Source: Cyanobacteria bacterium OH_CDB_20
Lineage (GTDB): Bacteria > Cyanobacteriota > Vampirovibrionia > Gastranaerophilales > Gastranaerophilaceae
Assembly: GCA_023415935.1 (NCBI GenBank)
Contig: JAEZIX010000078.1
Location: 1-21,385 of the forward strand
Length of the DNA stretch: 21,385 nt
Direction: 5' to 3'
Of the stretch, positions 15,630 to 21,385 are shown one piece after another. The position numbers and the translations under genes are program-made. Numbering within the stretch: the stretch's first letter is position 1; every line of letters begins with the position of its first letter. A model generated the notes under the pieces. It made no database searches and was not told where the DNA came from. It saw nothing but the letters and a program-made list of their open reading frames with translations.

Positions 15630-15653
15630 AAAAAAAAGCCACTCATTGAGTGG
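15630..15653 (-). terminator. terminator, best on the minus strand
   Basis: 6-bp stem CCACTC/GAGTGG (15639-15644 with 15648-15653) with a 3-base loop. On the minus strand it is followed by C and eight T (15630-15637). Read on plus, the stem extends to 9 bp with a G-T pair and ends TTTATTT, so it may work both ways. It would end the radical SAM transcript, or a small RNA on either strand. Confidence 0.65.
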
Positions 15654-15704
15654 TTTATTTCTGCATCCTAATGGTCTTTTTGTGTTTATTATTTAGGAGT
15701 TTAT

Positions 15705-15797
15705 ATGTGTTCGGGGTTGTATTGTTTCGTGTGTAAAACATTTGGTGTTTTATTTACACTTAAATCTTATAATATTATTATGACATATTATTTATAA
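15705..15797 (+). CDS. possible small protein, 30 codons, three cysteines
   Basis: Reads M-C-S-G-L-Y-C-F-V-C, then a hydrophobic tail, ending Y-Y-L. A good AGGAG (15695-15699) sits five bases before the ATG, the main reason to list it. There is no protein family to compare with, and it overlaps the hairpin at 15731-15759. It may be chance. Confidence 0.18.
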   Translation: MCSGLYCFVCKTFGVLFTLKSYNIIMTYYL

Positions 15798-15828
15798 ATG
15801 TCAACCCTACACTTTATAATTTTTATAA

Positions 15829-17427
15829 TTATCTTAACAATCTGTTATATTCTTTTGCTAAAGCCTTGCTGCACACGGTATTTTCTATAAAGTCCCAAGG
15901 AAGGTTATTTTCAATTTTTCTTTCTTCAAGTGCGAAATAGTCGCTATCAGGTAGTTTGTTCTCTTTACAAAGCTGTTTATAGGCTTTTTTAAAGGCGCCA
16001 AGGTTGCAATCAGATTCGTATACCGAAATCAGATAATCACATAATCTTCTGTCTCCTCTGGATAAAAGGGCTTGAATGTAGTCCCATTTAACGCTAGAAG
16101 TACGGATTTTTACACCAATTTTATGAAATTCTTTTTTTAAGTATTCGTATTTTTTTTCTAGAGATTTTATGTCTTCTCTTTGTGCATATTGAAATGGCGT
16201 TTGAGCCTTAGGTACAAAAGTTGAGAAACCAAGTGTTATATCAAACGTTTTATGTTTTGTTTTAATCCGTTTAATAAGTGCTACAAGCTCATCAAGATCT
16301 TCATATGTTTCAGTTGGAAGTCCGATCATTGCGTATATTTTTAGACCTTGTAGGCCGTTATCCTCTGCAATTTTTACAACATCCATTATCTGAGTTTCGG
16401 ATAAGTTTTTGTTAATGATTTTTCTAAGCCTTTCGCTACCTGCTTCAACTGCAATGGTTGCGGTTTTTTGGCCTGATTTTACAAGCATTTCTATTGTTTT
16501 TGGTGAAACATAATCTGCTCTCAATGAAGATATTGTTAATTCAATATTTTCGCCGTTATCAAGCTTTTTTATGATAAAGTCAGAAATTTTGTCAAAATCA
16601 GGGTGTCCGCATACAAGTGCACCAAGAAGGGCAAGTTTGTTTGTATGTTTTAGTCCTAATTCAAGCGTTTCAATTAAGTTTTCGACGGGATAAAATCTAG
16701 TAGGAAGATTAAGATATGAAGCAAGGCAAAAACCGCATCTTTGAGGGCAGCCTCTTTCAACTTCTACTATGAAAGTGTTTGAGAAATAACTTTCCTCGCT
16801 CAGAATCGGCGTGTATGTACATTGAGGAATGTCAGCACTTACTTTTTTTACATTAAACTCTTTATTATCAAGAGTCAAAACTTTATTTTGTTTTTCATCA
16901 AATTTTGTTAGAGAAGGAACATAGATGCCTTCAATTTTTGCCAATTCTGATAAAAGTTCTTTCCTTGGCATATCTTTATTGTCGCGAATAAACTCGAAAA
17001 CCTTTTTGCCGATTGGTTCTATGTCACCAACCATAATAAAATCAAAAAACGGAGCAAAAGGTTCAGGATTTGCTGTCAGAACAGGTCCGCCGCCATATAT
17101 TAGTGGGTGGGTTGTATTTCTTTCGGTGTTTTTGAATGGAATGTTATATTGTTTAAGTAATTTCAAAATGCATAAAATATCAAGTTCAAATGAAAATGAA
17201 AAGCCGAATACATCTACATTCTGAGGTTTTATTTTTGTATTTTTTGTATCTGTAAATACTCTTTCAGCAAAAATTCCATCTATTGTATCAATGGTTTTAA
17301 ATACCGTCAAAAATCCTAAAGAAGCCATTCCAAAAGATTTTATTCCCGGGAAAGCCATCCATAAATTTAATTTTGTTGGTGTGTTATTTTCTTTTGTATA
17401 TAAGTAGGTTTCGGTTTTTTGTGTCAT
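15829..17427 (-). CDS. B12-binding-type radical SAM protein
   Basis: Cytosolic radical SAM enzyme of unknown substrate. Residues about 15-200 resemble the cobalamin-binding-like N-terminal region of these enzymes (F-P-G-I-K-S-F-G-M-A-S-L-G start, then P-L-I-Y-G-G-G-P, F-I-M-V-G-D). The radical SAM core (about 215-430) has E-R-G-C227-P-Q-R-C231-G-F-C234 and V-E-A-G-S-E-R-L-R. The typical D-x-H-x-x-G B12 motif is not clearly present, so true cobalamin binding is uncertain. At 532 residues it matches the cyanobacterial/anaerobe radical SAM group in which a DUF2344 part may be fused; that part is absent here. Its ATG shares one base with the stop of the upstream permease gene (TAATG), so the two are coupled. 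Confidence 0.85.
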   Translation of the reverse strand: MTQKTETYLYTKENNTPTKLNLWMAFPGIKSFGMASLGFLTVFKTIDTIDGIFAERVFTDTKNTKIKPQNVDVFGFSFSFELDILCILKLLKQYNIPFKNTERNTTHPLIYGGGPVLTANPEPFAPFFDFIMVGDIEPIGKKVFEFIRDNKDMPRKELLSELAKIEGIYVPSLTKFDEKQNKVLTLDNKEFNVKKVSADIPQCTYTPILSEESYFSNTFIVEVERGCPQRCGFCLASYLNLPTRFYPVENLIETLELGLKHTNKLALLGALVCGHPDFDKISDFIIKKLDNGENIELTISSLRADYVSPKTIEMLVKSGQKTATIAVEAGSERLRKIINKNLSETQIMDVVKIAEDNGLQGLKIYAMIGLPTETYEDLDELVALIKRIKTKHKTFDITLGFSTFVPKAQTPFQYAQREDIKSLEKKYEYLKKEFHKIGVKIRTSSVKWDYIQALLSRGDRRLCDYLISVYESDCNLGAFKKAYKQLCKENKLPDSDYFALEERKIENNLPWDFIENTVCSKALAKEYNRLLR

Positions 17428-18464
17428 TAGAAAGATTCGTCCTTCTCTTTGTTTATGGTTTTAATATAAAGTTCGTCAAACAAAATTGCGATTAATGAAG
17501 CTATTGCAGGCGCGAGAATCACACCCCATACACCAAGGAACTTTGCGGCTACAAGAAATGCGAAGATTACTGCAACAGGGTGCAAGTTCAAAAACTTACC
17601 AAACAGAATCGGTCTTACAAATTGGTTAGAAATCCATTGTGATACAAGATAAACAACTATTGTTAAAACAACAAAAACCCATCCCTTTGAAGCAGCTGCA
17701 GCTATTCCCATAACAAGTGCAACAGTTGGCCCTATAATTGGAATAATATCAAATACTCCCGCTATTAATCCGAGTAATATCGAATAATTAACTTTCAAAA
17801 TCCATAAGCCAAGCCCTGTAAAAAGTCCTACAGTCAACATTGAAAGACCTTGTGCAACAACATATGAACCTACTTTTTCTTCGATTGTATTAGTTATTTC
17901 TTGAGCTTTTCTTCTAATTTTTGGTGGGTAAAGTCTTAAAACGTTGTGTTTTATAGAGTTTTTTTCATAAACAAGATAAAACACAATCATAGCAACTGAA
18001 AATATGACTGTAATTCCTTCCATGATTCCAACAGTTATGTTTATTGATTTGTCGAGAAGTGTTTTAGTAAACTCGGTGCTGTTTGCGATAAGGGTATCGA
18101 GATTTATTATTCCTTTTAGACTTTGTCCAAATATTACTGTTGTTTCAATCCAATTTTCAAATTCATGAAATTTGGTTGGAAAATTAGTTACTAACTCCTG
18201 AATTTCGCTGTATATTGCGACAATTATCGGTATGCAAATAACGATTATCCCTATTAAAATAATTCCCAATACTAATGATGTTGCGAGCGCTCTTTTCATA
18301 TATTTTGAGAGTTTATCTACAAAAGGATTTATAGAGCATGCTATTACATATGCACCAAAGAATAACAATGCGATTTCTTTAGTTTGAGCTATGAATAGCA
18401 GAAAACATATTATTAGCATTAAGAATATCATATTTTTTAAGGTGAAATTTTCTCTGAAAAACAT
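17427..18464 (-). CDS. AI-2E family transporter (permease)
   Basis: Inner-membrane protein of the AI-2E/PerM family (once linked to autoinducer-2 export; some members are ion or antiport carriers), 345 residues. Hydrophobic segments lie at about 11-27, 30-46, 62-85, 146-166, 205-223, 226-258, 262-279 and 297-330. The soluble part at about 86-145 between segments three and four is typical. The family signatures I-N-P-F-V-D-K-L near residue 45 and G-V-F-D-I-I-P-I-I-G-P at 236-246 are present. Start ATG with GGAG seven bases upstream, and that ribosome binding site lies in a leader inverted repeat. Coupled to the radical SAM gene downstream; the substrate is unknown. Confidence 0.92.
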   Translation of the reverse strand: MFFRENFTLKNMIFLMLIICFLLFIAQTKEIALLFFGAYVIACSINPFVDKLSKYMKRALATSLVLGIILIGIIVICIPIIVAIYSEIQELVTNFPTKFHEFENWIETTVIFGQSLKGIINLDTLIANSTEFTKTLLDKSINITVGIMEGITVIFSVAMIVFYLVYEKNSIKHNVLRLYPPKIRRKAQEITNTIEEKVGSYVVAQGLSMLTVGLFTGLGLWILKVNYSILLGLIAGVFDIIPIIGPTVALVMGIAAAASKGWVFVVLTIVVYLVSQWISNQFVRPILFGKFLNLHPVAVIFAFLVAAKFLGVWGVILAPAIASLIAILFDELYIKTINKEKDESF

Positions 18465-18470
18465 ACAAAA

Positions 18471-18533
18471 ACTCCAATTTCTCGTTAGTATAAGTTATTG
18501 GTAAATTATACTATAAAACTAAGAAGTTGGAGT
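18471..18533 (-). promoter_or_regulatory. nested hairpin leader covering the permease ribosome binding site
   Basis: On the minus strand, ACTCCAA (18533-18527) can pair with TTGGAGT (18477-18471), which holds the Shine-Dalgarno of the AI-2E gene. Nested inside, AGTATAA (18512-18506) pairs with TTATACT (18493-18487). Both stems are perfect 7-bp matches. A TATAAC -10-like box sits six bases upstream of the outer arm, so the RNA could begin there. This suggests translation control, or else an operator. Confidence 0.4.
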
Positions 18534-18641
18534 ATCCTGTTATATATTGATTAATTGTTTATTGTTTTTGTTTTGTAATGTAATGGATTTTTATCCTAAA
18601 TTAAAAATTTTCTATTCCAATCTATAAATGCAGTTAATTTT

Positions 18642-19058
18642 TTATAAAAGGTTATTTTTCTTTAATTTGTCTTTGGCTGTGTTAATTGAGTTTTGCACTC
18701 TGGTCATAAAGGTTCTATCTGATAGCATTCTCTGTATGTCTCTTTTTGTTCCGAGTTCGAACACGGGGTTTGCAGAATTATTATTATGAGTATTGAAAAC
18801 AACTTTAAAAATTCGCTTATCAGGTGTTGTTTCATCTGTTGAAGGGCTTACCTTGAGGGTCACGGTCCCGCCTTTTGTCGGATATTTTTCTTCTATGGCG
18901 GCGAATTCATTCCCCCTTTCAGGAAGTTCCTTCTCAATCCTTCTTGACAGCTTATCTAGAGATTCTTTCAATTCCTTAGATAGTTTCGTCTCAATTCGTT
19001 TTAGTTGATGAGACGAGAGCGTCTTTATATTTGTTCTTGAAATCGGTATGGGCAGCAT
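18642..19058 (-). CDS. orphan protein; candidate antitoxin/immunity partner of the RelA/SpoT-like protein
   Basis: I recognise no family. 138 residues: an N-terminal polar tail, an amphipathic charged helix (about 13-58, K/E/R-rich, probable coiled coil), a short beta-rich middle (T-V-T-L-K-V, F-K-V-V-F-N at about 65-90), and a basic helical C-terminus. No membrane segment. It starts three bases after the stop of the RelA/SpoT-like gene, with a strong AAGGAG inside the end of that gene, eight bases before the ATG. The layout (toxin-like gene first, small soluble protein second, better ribosome binding site on the second) is that of several toxSAS toxin-antitoxin pairs. The role is inferred from position only. 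Confidence 0.65.
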   Translation of the reverse strand: MLPIPISRTNIKTLSSHQLKRIETKLSKELKESLDKLSRRIEKELPERGNEFAAIEEKYPTKGGTVTLKVSPSTDETTPDKRIFKVVFNTHNNNSANPVFELGTKRDIQRMLSDRTFMTRVQNSINTAKDKLKKNNLL

Positions 19059-19061
19059 TTT

Positions 19062-20753
19062 TTATGTCTCCTTGTTTTTTTGTTTTATAGTTATTAATTC
19101 CAGAACATTTCTGACATTATAGACCAAATGTTTTCCAATGCAAACCCTTGGGATGTATTTCAACCAGGAAGCCTCTTCATGGAGTCTTCCAAGATTTTTT
19201 ACATCAAGATCTTGTAATATTAGATTTCTTAGGTCTTTAATCTGCTGTAATGTTCTTCCTTGACTTTTGCAGCCTTGTCTTGTACCGGTGAAGAAGTCCC
19301 CAATCTGAGGTTCTTGCATGCCAGTAAGACCTTGTTCAACTGCTTTATTATATTCATATATTTTATTTAAATAATTTCCGTAAGATTTTTCTCCTGATTT
19401 TGAAAGATTTTGTGCTGATTTTTCTATTTGTGAATAAACTCTTTTTACAAGAGGATTATTGCTCGAGATATCTTTTCCTTGTCTGATGTCATAAGGAATA
19501 TGCTCAATATTTGCAACGCTGTCAATTTGAGTACTTCTTATTTGAAGTTCTCCACTCACTCCATTTGAGTGAGTAACATTAATTTGTGCTGATGTATAGC
19601 CTGAACCTTTGTTTTTAGCACCGATGTATGAAGTTTCTGTTTGTGACTTTGCACTGATTGCCGCTTCTTTTATGGAGTCGATATTTGCTTCAGTAAGATA
19701 AGGAGTTATATTTTTACCGCTATAATTATCTATTTCGATAGGTCTTATTCCGCCTTCCCTAAAACCTTTATTTAAAGAAGCAATTATTTCATCAATTTGA
19801 GATTGTGAAAGTCTGTCGACAGTAATTTTTGTGCCAACTAAATCTCTTATCATGCCTCTTGCTTGTTCAATATTTTCTAATTCATACTTTTCGTTAGGGT
19901 CTGTTAGTTTTCTGATGATTTTATCTTTAATTGAAGCAGCGCTCTTTACTCTGAACTCAAGATTTTTTTGATATTGTTCAGGTAAAAGTCTTCTAATTTC
20001 GTCTATTGCGCCATTTGGGCTTTCAACAGCATCCAAGCCTTCTTGATGAAGCTGATCGGCATATCTTCTAATTTCATCAAGTTTTTCTTTTGGGTAACCT
20101 GCTTTTTCTAAGCGTGCTATATCGTCTGCTTCGCAGCATTCAATTTTTTTGAATGAGTTTTTAATACTTGTTAAAGCAGTACCGTTTTTAAGCATTTTAT
20201 AAGAATGAATTATATTTGTCTTTGTGCCTTTTATGCACTCATAAGATGCTTTTAAATAGCTAATTTTTTCAGCATTTTCAACGCCTGAAGCCTTTAATGC
20301 TTTTTTCGATCCAAGTACAGAAGTTCCGAGTGAGAATGTACCTGCGCCAATATTTTCCCAACCTTCTTCAGTTTTTTTATCTGTTGTTGCAGTTGCAGCT
20401 TTTAGAGCTCCTTTTGCAATGTTATATGCGCCAATCACAATACCACTGGCTATAAATACAGGTAATAATGGCGGAAACAATGCAGTCAAACAAGCACTGG
20501 CACCAATTGCCAAAGCTCCTGTAAGCATTGCTTTAGGACTGCTTAATAGTGCAGTAATAGGAGATATTATCCCTTTAGCAAAATGTTTAAGAGCATTTGC
20601 AGGGCTGATTCTTCCATCATCCTTTGCATAGTCAAACTTAGGCATTGTATTGTTAGCCTTGAAGTTCATGCTATTATTACTGCTTAATTTTGTTTTGTAT
20701 TTGCGCGCATTATTACTGTTGATTGTTAACACAGACAAAAATATTCTTTCCAC
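19062..20753 (-). CDS. RelA/SpoT-domain protein with N-terminal tag and hydrophobic hairpin (toxSAS-like)
   Basis: 563 residues. Order: Asn/Ser-rich tail ending in N-F-K-A-N (30-34); two hydrophobic segments (about 75-93 and 96-117) forming a likely membrane hairpin; a helical middle (about 150-260); and a RelA/SpoT-type synthetase domain (about 262-430). The domain has the ATP-site pattern R-x-K-x3-S-x3-K (R268, K270, S274, K278), D304 in R-D-L-V-G-T-K-I, Y386 in G-S-G-Y-T-S, and E402 in G-E-L-Q-I-R-S, so it is probably active as a pyrophosphokinase on nucleotides or tRNA. No HD, TGS or ACT domain is seen. The start is uncertain: GTG 20753, or TTG six codons in (with GGAAAG upstream), or GTG eight codons in. 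It forms an operon with the small gene 3 bases downstream. Confidence 0.78.
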   Translation of the reverse strand: MERIFLSVLTINSNNARKYKTKLSSNNSMNFKANNTMPKFDYAKDDGRISPANALKHFAKGIISPITALLSSPKAMLTGALAIGASACLTALFPPLLPVFIASGIVIGAYNIAKGALKAATATTDKKTEEGWENIGAGTFSLGTSVLGSKKALKASGVENAEKISYLKASYECIKGTKTNIIHSYKMLKNGTALTSIKNSFKKIECCEADDIARLEKAGYPKEKLDEIRRYADQLHQEGLDAVESPNGAIDEIRRLLPEQYQKNLEFRVKSAASIKDKIIRKLTDPNEKYELENIEQARGMIRDLVGTKITVDRLSQSQIDEIIASLNKGFREGGIRPIEIDNYSGKNITPYLTEANIDSIKEAAISAKSQTETSYIGAKNKGSGYTSAQINVTHSNGVSGELQIRSTQIDSVANIEHIPYDIRQGKDISSNNPLVKRVYSQIEKSAQNLSKSGEKSYGNYLNKIYEYNKAVEQGLTGMQEPQIGDFFTGTRQGCKSQGRTLQQIKDLRNLILQDLDVKNLGRLHEEASWLKYIPRVCIGKHLVYNVRNVLELITIKQKNKET

Positions 20754-20829
20754 GAGAATTACCCTACTTTGTTTTAAAATTACTAATTACAAAAAGTTGC
20801 TAGATTTTGGTTAAACGTTAAGGAAATTG

Positions 20830-21385
20830 TTACCAGAGTGCCTCAGGCATTTTCCTTTCGTATATCCAAATAGGTGTATTGTCGTATTTATCTTCGAATT
20901 CGGTTTTTATAAAATCCGGTACACCTATTGCCACTACAGGAATTTTTACTTTGTCCGCGGCCTCTTTGATGATCTTATATCCTCTTATGATATCTTCTTT
21001 TTGTGTCTCATCACCAAAGTGGGTATTACTGATTATTCCGTTGAACTTCTTCCAGGGTCTCTTTTCCAGGCCTTCTGCAAATGTCAGGTATTCAATTATA
21101 TTTTCCACATTGCAGGTTTCAAATTTCGAGGTATTAATTACTATATATATATTTAAATCTTTTTCTTCTCCAATATTATGGATAATATCTAGAATATCGA
21201 GTCCCGATGCACCATAGCCGACATCAATTATAATATCGCCTTTTTCAGAAAGGCAATTAATCTGCTGGCCGGTCACATAGCTACCCGCTTCTCCTAGTCC
21301 AAAATAGTCTTCTTGAGCAATGACATTAATCCCAAGTTCTCTGAGGGACTTGGCTAGAGGTCTTAATGTATAAGCAGGTTCAACT
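20830..21385 (-). CDS. MinD/ParA-like P-loop ATPase, C-terminal part (gene cut by window edge)
   Basis: The frame stays open to the right edge, so the N-terminus with the expected Walker A loop lies outside. The visible 184 residues read like the C-terminal part of MinD/ParA-like ATPases of anaerobes: I-I-I-D-V-G-Y-G-A-S-G (Walker B region), V-I-N-T-S, and G-I-I-S-N-T-H-F-G-D-E-T followed by I-I-R-G-Y-K-I-I-K-E-A-A. I recall similar proteins in clostridia with G-x-x-x-N-x-x-x-G-D-E-T near the nucleotide specificity site. The role is unknown; these proteins often accompany metabolic or metal-enzyme gene clusters. An internal GTG at 21276 is not the true start. Confidence 0.6.
   Translation of the reverse strand, partial: VEPAYTLRPLAKSLRELGINVIAQEDYFGLGEAGSYVTGQQINCLSEKGDIIIDVGYGASGLDILDIIHNIGEEKDLNIYIVINTSKFETCNVENIIEYLTFAEGLEKRPWKKFNGIISNTHFGDETQKEDIIRGYKIIKEAADKVKIPVVAIGVPDFIKTEFEDKYDNTPIWIYERKMPEALW

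Larger units (their letters stand above)
15434..15828. other. 395-bp gap with hairpins and a candidate small ORF
   Basis: Between purA and the radical SAM gene. It holds the purA promoter (15450-15478), a hairpin GCTATTT/AAATAGC (15598-15604 with 15621-15627), a terminator (15630-15653), a second hairpin GTGTAAA/TTTACAC (15731-15737 with 15753-15759), and a possible 30-codon ORF (15705-15797). I could not match the 15560-15660 segment to tmRNA, SRP RNA, RNase P RNA, 6S RNA or a known riboswitch. A small RNA ending at the 15630-15653 hairpin is possible. Confidence 0.4.

Noticed and set aside
15560..15660. 6S RNA, SRP RNA, tmRNA or purine-type riboswitch in the purA gap
   Set aside because: None of the conserved cores of these RNAs could be found on either strand.
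19062..20753. Housekeeping stringent-response Rel/SpoT
   Set aside because: Lacks HD hydrolase, TGS and ACT domains and carries a hydrophobic hairpin instead; only the synthetase motifs are shared.
20827..21217. Two plus-strand ORFs opposite the right-edge gene
   Set aside because: They are antisense to a frame with clear ATPase-like motifs that stays open to the window edge.
1..21385. CRISPR arrays, insertion sequences, prophage genes or attachment sites
   Set aside because: No regularly spaced direct repeats, transposase, integrase or target-site duplications were seen.

Overview
The window is AT-rich and densely coding. It looks like chromosomal DNA from an uncultured anaerobic gut bacterium of the Melainabacteria/Vampirovibrionia type (order Gastranaerophilales). 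This placement is an inference. It rests on low GC, an oxygen-avoiding gene set (class III ribonucleotide reductase, superoxide reductase, iron-sulfur fumarase), a diderm marker (MlaA), and proteins with an Asn-rich N-terminal tail ending in a short F-G/K-A motif, a style I associate with that group. No rRNA, CRISPR array, integrase or transposase is visible.

Left part (1-4601, + strand): a cysteine-cluster protein; a nitrilase-superfamily amidohydrolase translationally coupled to a DacB/PBP4-type D-Ala-D-Ala carboxypeptidase; a 2Fe superoxide reductase closed by a strong terminator; and a single-chain class I fumarase. The fumarase converges with only 1 bp to spare on an HD-domain protein (- strand). 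Middle (5507-9189, - strand): an orphan protein with its own terminator, then an nrdD-nrdG operon with a probable cobalamin riboswitch in its leader. That would mean B12 represses the B12-independent reductase.

Region 9162-13718: a DUF3137 membrane protein and a two-Rossmann methyltransferase (Maf-like N-terminus plus methyltransferase) on +, converging on a 700-residue MlaA-alpha/beta-hydrolase fusion on -. Region 13939-15828: tRNA-Lys(UUU) with its terminator, purA with a good promoter, and a 395-bp gap with several hairpins and a possible 30-codon ORF. Region 15829-18533 (-): a B12-binding-type radical SAM protein start/stop-coupled to an AI-2E family permease whose leader can fold over its ribosome binding site.

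The most interesting locus is 18642-20753 (-). A 563-residue protein carries the N-terminal F-K-A tag, a hydrophobic helical hairpin and a C-terminal domain with the full set of RelA/SpoT-type pyrophosphokinase residues. Three bases downstream sits a small unknown gene with a much stronger ribosome binding site. The arrangement looks like a new toxSAS-type toxin with its antitoxin or immunity partner, possibly membrane-targeted or secreted. The window ends inside a MinD/ParA-like ATPase gene that is cut by the right edge.
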